A stretch of DNA of 64,000 bases from Mucor racemosus. Taxonomy: Eukaryota; Mucoromycota; Mucoromycetes; Mucorales; Mucoraceae. Under the pieces are notes generated by a model that was not told the origin of the DNA, searched no databases, and saw only the letters and a list, made by a program, of their open reading frames with translations. Within the stretch, counting starts at the first letter, position 1, and each line of letters starts with the position of its first letter. Where the stretch lies: assembly GCA_027405735.1 (NCBI GenBank), contig JAPEHQ010000003.1, positions 744,001-808,000 of the forward strand, in the 5' to 3' direction. Shown here in pieces: positions 48,990 through 61,902 of the stretch. Both the position numbers and the translations under genes were made by a program.

Positions 48990-49600
48990 CTTTAAAATAA
49001 AAAGGCGGTTTTTTTAAACTTTTCTTATATTTAACCACGTACGGTCTGAAAATTCAGATTTTGTAGCGGACATTTTCGGGGCTCATTTTATCCTTACCAA
49101 CACTCATGATTTTGATCAAAAAACAGAAATATCAAATTTTAGTACCAAAATCAACATTTAAGTATACTACATTGTGAGAGAAAAATGTAGCCATAACTAA
49201 TACGCATTTTATAAAAGCTTAATATTAAATGTTAAGTAATGAAACTTTGTACTTTTGGCCCAAAAATGGTTTTTTGATTAAAGGATTTTCATGTAATATT
49301 TTGCAATAAAAATGTTTGTTATTTTTTATTGGGCAAATAGAGCGCTAAAGTCTGTATATGTGTATATTTTTTGTTTTTACAATTGGTAGTATAATTAACT
49401 CTAGATTTGCAAAATCAGAAAAAAAAATTAAAAAATGTCAAAATTGATGATCTGGACAAAAATAATTTTCTAGATTAATATTCCGCTTATAAGCCTTGCA
49501 AGTCTTAAAAATAAGAGATTTTATAATATTTGAGAATTTTTTCAAAAATTTACGGCGCTGTACCCACTTGATTCAACAAGCTTATTACTGTAAATATTTA
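48990..49600 (+). repeat. Repeat B, copy 1
   Basis: About 600 bases that recur at 59885-60500 in the same orientation with only scattered differences; one shared uninterrupted block runs from TTTTGATCAAAAAACAGAAA through the next 100 bases. It starts near GGTCTGAAAATTCAG and ends near GCTGTACCCA. No coding frame is conserved and I see no terminal inverted repeats. Confidence 0.88.
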
Positions 49601-49689
49601 TACGGGTTAATACTGCGTGGTAGTTTATTTGATGATAATATAATCTTACTTGATCATTAATGCGCTAGAGGTGATCTACATTAAGTTTT

Positions 49690-49810
49690 AGTCTTACCCC
49701 TCCAACATCATAAACATAAACATGGCCATCACTGGGGCCTATTGCCACCTTTTTACCCTCTTTGTCCCAAGCCAATTTATTCAATGCTTTACCAGAACAA
49801 ACTTACTTTT
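49690..49810 (-). pseudogene. Dynein intermediate chain WD40 fragment
   Basis: On the minus strand a short frame reads GKALNKLAWDKEGKKVAIGP then SDGHVYVYDVG. This is the characteristic last WD40 blade of cytoplasmic dynein intermediate chains, recognised from family knowledge. Only about 115 bases are recognisable; flanking exons are absent and a following GTAAGA may be the old donor. The usual Ser in the GSSDGH stretch is Pro. It sits inside repeat-rich DNA, so it is best read as a displaced gene scrap. Confidence 0.65.
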
Positions 49811-50177
49811 GGCCTATAAAAATTGATTTATTAGTAAAATCAATTATTAATAACAAATTAAGAAGTAATAATTATTATGGTGTACCTTTGATAGTTGGTA
49901 GTGATGATGTACAAGACAACATCTTGTTTTCCTCTTCTTAGCTGTTGGCTACCACTAAATAGAAATAAATGCTTTTTAGAAACTAAATAGAACTAACATG
50001 AGTTTATTCATTCATTCAAATTGATATATCTCGTCAATAAGGCAATTCTGTTGATATGAATCAGAGTAACTCACATCTGCTTTAAACTATTGAAACTATC
50101 TTCGTTATTAATTATATTATGATTGATATACTTTAGTAAATTGACTAAAAAAACTTGATCTCATTGCTCTACTTATC

Positions 50178-50238
50178 TGGGCATAATGATCTGCACAAAA
50201 TGTTTTATTCCGCCCATTTGTTCAGATCATTATGCCCA
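50178..50238. repeat. 16-bp perfect inverted repeat with 29-base loop
   Basis: TGGGCATAATGATCTG (50178-50193) is matched by its exact reverse complement at 50223-50238. The arms stop abruptly on both sides. Function unknown; possible hairpin or relic of a small inverted-repeat element. Confidence 0.8.
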
Positions 50239-50689
50239 TGGGAATCATAGTTCGGCCGTAATGGTTAGATCAGTGCATGTATATTCTGGAATTAAGTCTT
50301 CTGTTTTTGGTCGATTATTGTTAATGGTCCATATGTTACGCCAGAAGATTATATCAATCTCAAAGCGAAGCTAAAATATGTACTAAATCATTTAATAAAA
50401 ATAAAGGAAAACTGTTATAAAATGAAAGAGCACACTAAAACTAAAGAACTTTATTATAAAATCAAAGCATCTTCTTTTATATTCACATTCTCTAATTATA
50501 TGACCTGTTTAAATGAATTTATTTATATATATACATATATCCAATCAAGTCTAGGTGACACACACTAGTTCCACACTCCTGTATAAACGGAGCTTCATAA
50601 CATAATACACAGCAATGTAGAACTTAACATATCAAACAGTGTCGTAATCTTAACCAAGGATGCACCCAGATCTGTGGATACAACACCAT

Positions 50690-50810
50690 AGAGGGAAATT
50701 ATATATTTTTTGAAGATTTGGCGTAATTCGACTCAATAATATTGGACAGAAAATTTGAAAACCATCTGAAAGCCATCTGAAACCTACTTTTTACAATTGG
50801 AATGTCGTAT
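50690..50810 (+). repeat. Repeat family A, partial copy 3
   Basis: Contains GACTCAATAATATTGGAC and GCCATCTGAAACCTAC, matching the distal end of copy 4 (52650-52720) and the complement of about 10380-10440. Confidence 0.65.
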
Positions 50811-51679
50811 ATTTACTACAGATGGAAATAATACTTAAAAAAAGAATGCAATTGAAAGATAGTAGATAATGAATCAGTTAAAGTGCGCGCTGTATAATAA
50901 AAACAATATATCATTCATTTAGTATGTTGTATAAAAGTATAATCTTGTATTATAACGATTTAGCGTTCGAATCCTGAGATACAATTATAAAAAACACAAT
51001 TAAATTATTAGATCAATTTGATAGCAATTTATAAATTGAAATGTATCAATTTTATATTCGATGTTTATATTCATTATGATGAAAATAAAAGATGAGCCTT
51101 GCAAGTAGTAAAAAAATGCTATGTAGATATCATACGTTAGATTGTCAGTTTACCAATGAATATCAACGATAGCCTTCAACTTATGTATATAATAGATTTT
51201 ATAGTCATTATTATATTAAACTTTTTTTGATTTTGAAGAATATATTGTTGTTGTTACTGTTGGTTCAGTACCAAATATAGTAGAATGAACTTTAGATATT
51301 AGGATATTTTTGTATCTAATATCTCAAAGAGGTTCATATATCTTTTCTTCTTGTTGTAATATCGTTATTAGTATTATCAAAAAAAATTATTAGACCTGAA
51401 TACTGCTAAGTTCAGGAAATCAAAATTCTGTCTCTTTTTATAAAAGTAATAGTACAGCTTTGGTTTACAGGAGATGCAAAGTAAGAAAACTAACTATATC
51501 ATGGCAATCTTATATCTCATTTATATACATGTATGTTATTATTGTTGCAGTAATTAATTGTGGTCGAATCTATTATTGTTCTTTATTATTATTATGTATC
51601 ATCTATATGAATTTGTGAGGAAGAAGACACAAATATACTACAGTATAACCAAAAAAAAAAAGGCTCATATATATATATA

Positions 51680-52740
51680 TCTGAGATGTTCAACTTTAAT
51701 TCAAAAATAAATGCCTGGAAATATCCTATTTTTTTCAGTTAATATAACTTTTTTAGTGCTAACGTTTCAGATTTTTACACGTATTTCATATTTCACTGCT
51801 AAAAATTAAAAAATTTAGACCTTCATATCTTTACGAAAAATTAAGCTATAGTAGCTCTTTTCAATAATGAATCTTACTTGTTTTGAAGTACTCTATATCA
51901 TATTTCAGTATGAAAAAATTCTGGACACTTTTTTTTTTATTCCATTTTTTTTGACATTTTTGTAGTAGATTTCAAAATACTCATTAAATTTAACAACAAT
52001 TTGTTTACATTCACCTCATCAACCTTGTTGACCTCTATCGGACCCAATTTAGTTCTTTTCAAAAAATTAATTTTTCGTGGAGATATTTTCAAAAATGTGC
52101 ACAAAGAGATTCCTTCGCTTCTAGCTTCAGTTTTTCTTCTGTATACCTTCATCTCAAATTCTGAATTTGAAAAACAATGAACAAAAATCTTGCTTTCTCT
52201 ACGAAAAATGCAGCTAGAAGATTCCACAATAGCTCACTCAATAGATAATTGTTTTTTACATTATTTTCATTACTTAAATTTAAAATATGCTTATAAAAAG
52301 TGATGTATATTCTCAAAAAACCTTCAAAATTTCAATCGCATTTTACTCAAAATTTAATGGAAAGAATTTGTTTTATTTTTATTTAGATAGATTTAGGGTT
52401 TAAAAGTGTACAAAATCCACTTAACATGCTAGATTGACTTACTTTGCAGTTCATGAGCCATTAGACGATTTTGTTTTTTGAATCATTTTTCGTCCATTTT
52501 TTCAAAATAATTTTGGAATCCCGTTATGATAGGGTTTAAGCTGTGATGAGAACTATTATTTTGATTATCTCGACGAAAAATCAATATTTTTTGTTGAAAC
52601 AAAAAATGTAAAGTAGCCTTGGGTTGAGTTGATCTTATTTGAAGATTTTACGTGATTCGACTCAATATTGGGTGAAAGTATTCGAACCTCTTTAAAAGCC
52701 ATCTGAAACCTACAGTTTACAATAGTTAAAAATCTAATTT
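51680..52740 (+). repeat. Repeat family A, copy 4
   Basis: Near full length; inverted relative to copy 1. It shares CTGAGATGTTCAACTTTAAT at its left end and GCCATCTGAAACCTAC at its right end. Its minus strand carries a 96-residue frame with EARSEGISLCTFLKISPRK that resembles a frame in copy 1. Confidence 0.78.
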
Positions 52741-53254
52741 AACTCATGTATTTTCTTTTTACTTGAATTTCATCATAATAATTTAAGCTAGATTCATGGT
52801 AAGTGAATTATGTAATACGATTAACTGATCTAAATTAACAAATTTCCTTTTTTATTGACTACCAGTTAATTTACCATTCAGTATAATCTATGCATATGTC
52901 TTATTTGATTTATGTGAAAGAGGCAAGATTTAGTCGGATCGTCCGCCCGGTATGAGATTTAGTCATGCATTCTATTTAATTGAAAACCCCGTTTCTCCAA
53001 AACTCGGATGTAATGTAGAAAACCAAAAACTAAGCAGTTATATTTTTATCAAAAGCACATTTGTAGCCTTGGTTTCTACAGATCGATTTTTATTTTTCGA
53101 GACATTAATTTACAAATTTATTTAAAGAGTGATGACCATCAAGGTGCTAAAAAGTTTTTTTTTATTTATTTAATCTAAATTGAAATTGACTTTTTCTTAA
53201 TTTTCTTTTATGTTACAAAATGGTAGAAGGATTATTAAGTGGTAAATTTTGAAT

Positions 53255-54634
<1,380 letters not shown>

Positions 54635-55096
54635 CTTTTTTAATTAGAAATGTTGTTATGAAAGAAAAGAAAGAGATTGAAGAATGAATGGTTATTTATT
54701 AGCATAACAGCGGTGATATAAACAGGAAGGTTTACGGTCACCAAGAAGCCAAAAGATGAGATGATCGCATCCATTTAAGGAAACTTCGTTATGATTCCAA
54801 TCTACTACTGTTTGATTTTTAGATTATCAATCTGTTTGTTTGTTTGGAATAATTTAAAGAATTTTCGTATTTGACATTTATAATTCTTTTTCCTTTAATA
54901 GCTGACAAAATCATGATTTATCACCATGAAATATACAAAAATTATTCTTCTTTCTTGCTTAATCGAGTATTTATTATTAAATTAAAAGTTATGGATGATA
55001 TTTATTATTACACAAGGCCGAAATATCATAAAGGTGCCAGTTGCTTTAAATGAGTGTCATGGAGGGTATAAAAGGTATATATATATATGTTTTTTT
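54635..55096. other. Intergenic, nothing recognised
   Basis: Promoter side of homoisocitrate dehydrogenase and 3' side of the G-gamma gene. AT-rich, with a short TA repeat at about 55074-55090. Confidence 0.5.
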
Positions 55097-55384
55097 CTAC
55101 ATTATTTGGCATGATGCACCACATCCATTGGCAGGTTCAGCAAAAGGGTCGGGATGTCTATTTCCCCAAACTGAGGGTATCATTAAATCAGGGGTTGATT
55201 GACAATAATCTATTAATCTGATAAAAAAAATGAATACCAAGTTTTATGAAATCAAATTTGAGATGTCTTACGATCGACTTGCTTCGGAAACAGGTATTCT
55301 AGGTCTATCAAGTTGGCGTTTTAGCTTGCCATTCAGTTCAAGAATTTTTGCGAGCTTTGTTTCTGAAACGGTTTGTCTAGCCAT
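55097..55384 (-). CDS. Heterotrimeric G-protein gamma subunit
   Basis: Two exons on the minus strand, 55384-55272 and 55217-55097, joined at a TC|A serine codon; 77 residues, so each exon is too short to stand out. The helix ETKLAKILELNGKLKRQLDR is followed by the fungal G-gamma signature PRIPVSEASRSLIDYCQSTP and the typical NPF/DPF-like end MIPSVWG, HPDPFAEP. The C-terminus GCGASCQIM ends in a CaaX box (CQIM; Met favours farnesylation) with an upstream Cys that could be palmitoylated. It would pair with G-beta at the plasma membrane for pheromone (in Mucorales, trisporic acid or other) or nutrient signalling. A purine-rich GAAA repeat on the plus strand, thus CT-rich on the coding strand, lies just upstream as a likely promoter. 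Confidence 0.9.
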
Positions 55385-55409
55385 CTTTCTTATATATGTA
55401 TATATAATG

Positions 55410-55464
55410 AAAAAGAAAGAAAGAAAGAAAGAAAGAAGGAAAGAAAGAAAGAAGAGAAGAGAGT
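55410..55464. repeat. GAAA/GAAG microsatellite
   Basis: Tetranucleotide run within the 115-base gap between the G-gamma start codon and the XPF stop codon. On the G-gamma coding strand it is a TTTC tract, like the one before the DENN gene. Confidence 0.85.
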
Positions 55465-55498
55465 ACTATGGTTATACACAAAAAAAAAATCATTTTAT

Positions 55499-58483
55499 TC
55501 AACTCGTGGTGTACTTTTTATGAATAAAGTTGTACAACTTTCGCCCAAACTCCTCGCCAATCAATTCTTTAAGTGTCTTTTGATTTGAATGGAATAATTC
55601 ATCCAAATCATCGAAATGGTTCATAATTATACGATAATTTGTTGAATTTATACCGGGCATACTTCTTAAAATGTCTTGAGGTGTCATGTTATAGATGGTA
55701 TCTCCATCTTCATTGCCTTCTGCTCCAATACTAGCTGCCATCTCAGAATCTGGCTCGAGTTCAGTTTTCTGTAAATAGATTTCATTACACAATATTCTTT
55801 TTTTTAAATTAAAATTGCTACCTTGAGTTCACTAAAAATTTTAGCTGTTTCGTGGGGACTAGACGACCATATAATCCTCAACTTTGGGAATGCAAGAGTT
55901 AAAAGTACTAACTTTGACGATAAATCAGTTACTCGAATATTTTCTCTCATATCTGCAACTGCTTGCAATGAAAATGATTTGTTTTGGTCAAATTCTATCA
56001 ATAAAATCGGAACTTTATAGAACACAGACATAATTTCACATTGTGTATACCTAATAAAAGTTAGTACCTGTTACTCAGTTTATTGACAACAGACAATAAT
56101 TACTTACAGTCTTCCAGAACTGAATGATTGAATGAGATCTGCAATTGATTTACGTTCCACACACATATCGGGACTCAGAATGTAATCGCCTACTTGCAAG
56201 GTATAAGGTACAATCTTGATACCATCTGCATACAAGATAGGTGGTAATGAACTACGGAATTCACGCATGTCTACTGTGACAATTTGAGGCCCAGCAACAG
56301 CTTTAACTTGACCGCCTGCAATTCTTGTACTAGGACGAATGATAGCCACTTCTCTTTCTTTTCGTTGATCTGGTAATGGAATGGCCATGATTGATTTCTC
56401 ATGAATTAATCTTTCAAATGATTCTTTTTCTTTACGGATCAAACTCAAGTAATTCTGTTCCTCAACAGAATTTTCATAAAGCATAAAATAAACTCGGATA
56501 TCTATTGTAGGATGTTGTGCTCTGTAAACTTCAATTTGACGTACAAATGCTGGATTTGGATCAAATAATATAATAAAACGAGGCTGTGAATCTCCCAAAA
56601 TTTGCTCATTAGCATCCTCTTCATAGCATTGAATTGTGATTAGCGATGTATTGGGTATCTCTTCAAAAGTGGGTAATATATCATCTTGGTTATTTTGAAT
56701 TTCGTAAGAATCTGTCAAGGGACCAACTCCATGGAATGTATTGTCTTCACCATCTTCATCATCTTCATCCAATCTAACAAAATGGTTAATCTCTCAAGCT
56801 TTTCAGACAAATAATTCGACTTACACAGATACATTTTCAATAACATCATCCCGAAATGTTTCTGCCAATGTCATTGTTCTACTCCCTGAGGAAGATGCAG
56901 TTGTGGATCCTCCTCTTACTCTTCTACGTTTATTAGGTGGTGGTCTACCACGCATTGTGTTGGGGGCAGGAGCTTGTTTAACAGGCTCAATTGTTTGCAT
57001 ACGATGGATGTTCACTCTCCATTTGAAGAAATTATGCGCAATTTTATCTAGGAATGGTTCTTCTTCATTGATTCGAGTAATATAATCCTTCAATTGAGCG
57101 CATGTACGTTTTTCAGAGACCATGATTAATACAGGGGCACCTTCACCATCATTCAATTGTAATGAATCTTGCTCTATCTCTTTTAACACGCTTTTTAAAA
57201 GTTGCCATTTGGGTTGTTCCTCAAGCACTAGTTTTATATGCCTGGGTATTGCAGTGTTATCTTGTCTTTCAGGTAATTCATCAAATTCTTTATCTCCCTG
57301 CTTTACATATACTCTTTTTCTAGCGGTCTATTTTATAAAATCATCAAAATCTGGACGTTTTAATAGATACTGACGAAGCTTACCAAAATGGCTCTGTTAC
57401 CCGCTTCGTATAACAACCATTGAGATTGTTTTATTTGTTTACCATCTTGTGCAGTATTAGCAGCAATAATTGTCTCAATGAAACTGTAAAAAGAGACACA
57501 ATCATAGGTTGTCAAATATCTGAATTTTCAAGATGATTAAATAAACATATTCAATGTCAAACTTTACATTTAGTGTCTTTTTACCCTAATAACTGACGCA
57601 AAATCTTCAAATCGCCTACTAATTGCTTAGATCCAGGAGTTACTTTATGCCATATAGGATCTAATTGACGCCTGACAATTGAATCAAAAGATTTAAAGAA
57701 GGAATTTTCTATTGTGAACTCTCCTATATCAATGGAGGTATTGGATCTTCGCAATTCAGCTAATGTTTCTTCTAGACATTGGACTAAACTTTGTTGGATG
57801 ATATCCATAGATTCTGACATGGGCTGTCGCAATTCAACCACATTGTCATTTGTTTTGGCTAAATCTTCTGATACAGTCAATTGAAAACGAGGCCATAAAT
57901 GAACTTTTCGTAAAAACAAGGATTTCATGGTATTTTGTAACGGAGCAAAACCTGTTACAAATGCTTCAGGTCTATCAGAAAATGCTTTGATAAATCCTTC
58001 TTGGGTTTTCTCTCTGAATATTCTCAAAATTAACTCTTCCATCGAGTTGGGTCTCACTCTGTATCAATTAATACACATGATTTAGGATGTAATTTTCTAA
58101 TTTTACCTGTGCGCATTATAAACAATGATGCCATTAATGAGTGAAGTAGGAATTCTTTCCAACAGCATGTCTACAGCCAGGATTCTTGAAGTAACTGAAA
58201 AAATGCCGCTTTCACGATACATGCTGCTTCTTTTTTCAGCAGGTGTGCTGTACTCAATTCTTCGAATAACATATTGACTTGAAACACCATTTGCAATCAA
58301 TTGTTCTTGCAATAGATCATCCTGCTCTTTTGATGTATTAATCAATAATATCAAATGATTCCCACCAGAATAAACTTGTACAAGATTACATAGTATTTGA
58401 AATATTCCTAAACCCGGTGAAACGATCAATAGGCCGTCTTCAGTTACAATTTCAGTTAAAATTTGCTTTTGAAAGGGTAACAT
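55499..58483 (-). CDS. XPF/ERCC4/Rad1-type structure-specific DNA endonuclease
   Basis: Catalytic subunit of the 5' flap nuclease (with an ERCC1/Rad10 partner) for nucleotide excision and cross-link repair. Minus strand, at least seven exons. The N-terminus MLPFQKQILTEIVTEDGLLI with VSPGLGIFQILCNLVQVY is the degenerate SF2 helicase-like domain; a leucine-rich middle part follows (LAELRRSNTS, LGDLKILRQLL-like). The nuclease motif is GDYILSPDMCVERKSIADLI (GDxnERKx3D), continued by LLIEFDQNKSFSL after an intron. The C-terminal HhH2 domain shows ILRSMPGINSTNYRII and LKELIGEEFGRKLYNFI. Before the nuclease lies an acidic stretch and a basic GRPPPNKRRRVRGG (possible nuclear localisation). Every catalytic residue of the motif is present. 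An in-frame ATG at 58582 would add 33 residues; I chose 58483 because it matches the family start. Confidence 0.94.
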
Positions 58484-59209
58484 TGTGTAAATAATGCTAC
58501 ATTTCACGCAGCAATTCATGGATCTACGGTTTTTAGAAAAAAGTTCAGGCAAATGATAACAGGTCACGATGTCTGTGATCATAAATTTCAGGCATTGCTG
58601 ATAAAAGCTGAGAGTATTGACCGCGTAGATTATCTACTTCAAGAACCTCAAAAGTATTCTGCATGTAGCTCAAAAAGTGTTCTGTTCTTGTGATTACAAA
58701 CGTTCATAATTTTCTTTACGTTCAGGTAAAAGATGTTTCCTTAATGAAGCAGAATCAATGTTATACCTTCGACATACACACGTGCATCAAAAGAAGCGTA
58801 CATAAAAGAATTGCCATAATTAAAGTTGCTTCGGAAATCACTTCTTTTCTTTTTTGAAGGTAAAAAGTCCTAAAAACTACAAACATATTGAAAATACCTA
58901 TAAATGCGACAATCATGTTCGACTTTTTATCTCAAGCATATCATGTACGCATTGTGTCTTTTTACTGACATTTTTTGTTTTTATCAGTAGTCATCCGACA
59001 TTCAATGAATGTAACACCTGTTTCTTCTTTGGCGGAAGGGGGACTCATAATTTGTATGAGTGAAAGGTTGGGGCTGGATAACCTCATGGTTACAGGGTGA
59101 TTCCTGTAATCAGACTATCTTCGACAGTACGACTTATTGTGATGGCAGAGTATAATACTCTTAGCTACCGTTAGATTTGCTTGTGTTTACATACATAGTA
59201 GGTATCCTT

Positions 59210-59470
59210 TATATATGTACTACAAATGGTGCTTTTTAAAAGAGGGATAGGCCAACCAAAATTGTCAAAATTTTCATTGAAAAAAAGACTCATTAATATC
59301 TGTTACATTAAATAAACACTATAAAAACATTCATTTTTTTGACTAGAGAGGCAGTAATCGAGCGTAACGGGATAGAACTGTCAGCCATATAATACATTCA
59401 TTAAAAAATTGCAAAAGCGAGTTCGCAGGGCAACGCCATCATCGAGTGTAGCGAGATTATACGTCTACCA
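59210..59470 (+). repeat. R1: left direct repeat of composite locus
   Basis: Matches R2 (60600-60860) in order: ATACTACAAA-type start, AAAGAGG...GGCCAACC/GCAAGCC, CATTTTTTGACTAGAGAG, ATCGAGCGTAACG, TACATTCATT and TGCAAAAGCGAG. Identity is moderate to high with a few indels. Confidence 0.75.
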
Positions 59471-59860
59471 TATATAATACGTTAATTATTCAGGAAGAAG
59501 CTCACAAAAAAGAGCTTACAGGGCAATGTCTTTGCAGTAATTGAGCATAGCGAGATTAAACGGCTATTTGTAATACTTAATTATAATACACATTGCAAAA
59601 GCGAGCGCAGCAAGATCAAAAGACAATTAATATAAAGCATTTATTGTAAAACAAATTATAAAAACAAGCGTAGCGAGACAAAACATACACTGTATATAAC
59701 ACATTAATTACAGATAGAATGCAAGAGGATAGCGACATCAAACGGCTATAGCAAAAACAAGCATAGTAAGATTAAAAAGCTATTATATACAACAAATTGT
59801 AACTTAAAAAAAGCCCGCAGAGCAACATGGGAATTAAGCATAGCGAGATTGAACCATTAA
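59345..59860 (+). repeat. Degenerate minisatellite with GAGCGTAGCGAGAT core
   Basis: About eight variants of the core (for example GAGTGTAGCGAGAT, GAGCATAGCGAGAT, AAGCATAGCGAGAT) recur every 60-100 bases, often followed by AAACGGCTAT and a TATATAATAC stretch and preceded by GCAAAAGCGAG or CGCAGGGCAACG. Two more copies lie in R2. GC-richer than its surroundings. Confidence 0.8.
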
Positions 59861-59884
59861 CTCTCTTATACCACGATATATCCA

Positions 59885-60500
59885 AGTTTGAAATAAAAAG
59901 TATTTTCGTTTTTTTTGTATTTAACTATGTATGGTCTGAAAATTCAGTTTTTGTAGCGGACATTTTCGGGGATCCTTTTGTCCTTACTAACACTCATGAT
60001 TTTGATCAAAAAACAGAAATATCAAATTTTAGTACCAAAATCAACATTTAAGTATACTACATTGTGAGAGAAAAATGTAGCCATAACTAATACACATTTT
60101 ATAAAAGCTTAATATTAAATGTTAAGTAATAGAACTTTGTACTTTTGGCCCAAAAACGGTTTTTTGATTAAACGATTTTCATGTAATATTTTGCAATAAA
60201 AATGTTTGTTATTTTTTATTTAGCAAATAGAGCGCTAAATTTTGTATATGTGCATATTTTTTGTTCTATAATTGGTAGAATAATCAACTCTAAATTTGCA
60301 AAATCAGAAAAAAAAATCGGAAAATGTCAAAATTGATGATCTGGACAAGAATGATTTTTGAAGTTAATGTTCCGCTTATAAGCCCTGTAAGTCTTAAAAA
60401 TAAGAAATTTTATGACATTTGAGAACTTTTTCAAGAATCTACGATGCTGTACCCATTCAATTCAAGTTTATTACTATAAAATTCTATAAATTAAATTGTA
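59885..60500 (+). repeat. Repeat B, copy 2
   Basis: Nearly the same as 48990-49600, same orientation, about 11 kb away. It begins near GGTCTGAAAATTCAG and ends near GCTGTACCCA. A short frame opening in the upstream minisatellite runs into it but is not conserved in copy 1. Confidence 0.88.
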
Positions 60501-60599
60501 CGGTTCTGTCTACAATACCAAACAAGGTGATATGTGTAGGAGACCATGTTAAATCATACAAATAATCGTCTGTGTGTTCAAATGAGCAAAGAGGATACT

Positions 60600-60860
60600 T
60601 TTTTGTAATATACTACAAAAGGCGTTTTTTTTTTTAAAAAAAAAAAGAGGCAAGCCAAAAAAAGACACTTATAAACCTCATTCATATTTGTTGTAAAAAT
60701 ATACATTTTTTGACTAGAGAGACAATAATCGAGCGTAACGAGATAGAGCTGCCAGTCATGATACATTCATTTAAAAAAAAACTGCAAAAGCGAGCCCACA
60801 GGACGACGCCGTAGTTGAGCGTAGCGAAATCGAACGGCTAGTATATAATACACAATTTAG
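60600..60860 (+). repeat. R2: right direct repeat of composite locus
   Basis: Second copy of R1, including two minisatellite cores (ATCGAGCGTAACGAGAT and TTGAGCGTAGCGAAAT) and CGAACGGCTAG. It contains a T11/A11 run where R1 has a shorter one. Confidence 0.75.
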
Positions 60861-61232
60861 GCTACTAATAATTCTGATATCATTCGACCACAATCAACAT
60901 AACTGATTGATTCTTTTCTCAGCAATAATATATAGTATTATATAAATAATTCATCCTTTATAATTGCATTGAAGACTGTCAAGTTTGGATCTATCGCTCA
61001 CAGGAATTGTTTACTAAGTGTATGGATATGGAAGAAATATAAATTCTTTTCTTTTTCTATTGTTTTTGTGATGTGTAGGTATATTGATGGTCAAAACATT
61101 TCTACCAAATGATCAAAATTTTCTACTGGATTTAAAAAATTCCATTGAAATTTCTATTTTCAAACGCAAAAACACTGTACGCAGCATGAATATTTAAATT
61201 CGAGTTGAATCAAGCGAAGAAACGCATTGACG

Positions 61233-61616
61233 TCAAAAGGCGATATATATATGTTTAACTATTCTTATTCTCGTATTCGCTGTTTCCAAAGAACAAAGTC
61301 TTGAATGCCCTCTACCTTTTACCATTGCGCACTTAGCTTTTCTGATGTAACCTGTACCAGTACCGGGGTTGATTCCACAAATTATGCTGGCTCTGTTTGC
61401 AGGAACATTCTTCACAAAATTAAGGTAGAAAAGCTTTCGTACTTGTTGTACAGTATGCTTTCTACAGAAATTTTCATATCCAATGATAACTCTCAACGAG
61501 ATTTCAATTGTAGCTAGTTGTTGATTGTTCAGTTTCAGGTACTTGAAATACATGTCGATAGTGTTGACAAAGAATTTGAGAGCTTGGTTCATTGTTTTGA
61601 AAAATAGATATTTCAA
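61233..61616 (-). pseudogene. Possible transposase DNA-binding-domain remnant
   Basis: A 127-residue frame reads LNNQQLATIEISLRVIIGYE, then QVRKLFYLNFVKNVPANRAS and IICGINPGTGTGYIRKAK. The NRASIICGINPGTGTGYIRK stretch has the shape of a helix-turn-helix as found in mariner/IS630-type transposases that are abundant in Mucorales. No DDE catalytic residues follow. Family assignment is a guess from pattern; it is at best a fragment. Confidence 0.3.
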
Positions 61617-61902
61617 AGTCTTTTTAGAGTGACATTATCATAGTTACTCTCAGCTTTTATCATCTGCTCTCCCAACTTTTATTAGAAATGCCAAACTTGT
61701 GATCAGATACCCTGAAATTTATTATCACAGACATCATGGTCTTTTATCATTTGAACTTTTTTTCCAAAAACCGTATTTGAAGGTGGAGATCGTAGTATGT
61801 GACGCGTGAAAATATTTTTTAATACAAAATACCCAATAACCATCACAATTTCGGCCCCTTCCCCTTCTCTCTTTTTTCTTAATATATCACTTTTTATTAA
61901 AT

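Larger units (their letters stand above)
48276..53254. other. 5-kb repeat-rich, gene-free region
   Basis: Holds partial copies of repeat family A (48680-48985, 50690-50810, 51680-52740), repeat B (48990-49600), a dynein intermediate-chain fragment (49690-49810) and a 16-bp perfect inverted repeat (50178-50238). No intact gene is supported. The frames inside are short and broken. Confidence 0.65.
58484..61902. other. 3.4-kb gene-free region with a composite repeat locus
   Basis: Contains R1 (59210-59470), a degenerate minisatellite (59345-59860), repeat B copy 2 (59885-60500), R2 (60600-60860) and a transposase-like fragment (61233-61616). The final 200 bases are the CT-rich promoter of importin alpha. 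No intact gene. Confidence 0.65.

Noticed and set aside
50960..50995. TTCGAATCC motif resembling a tRNA T-loop
   Set aside because: The flanking bases do not pair into a T stem, no acceptor-stem partner or A box lies upstream, and no cloverleaf can be drawn.
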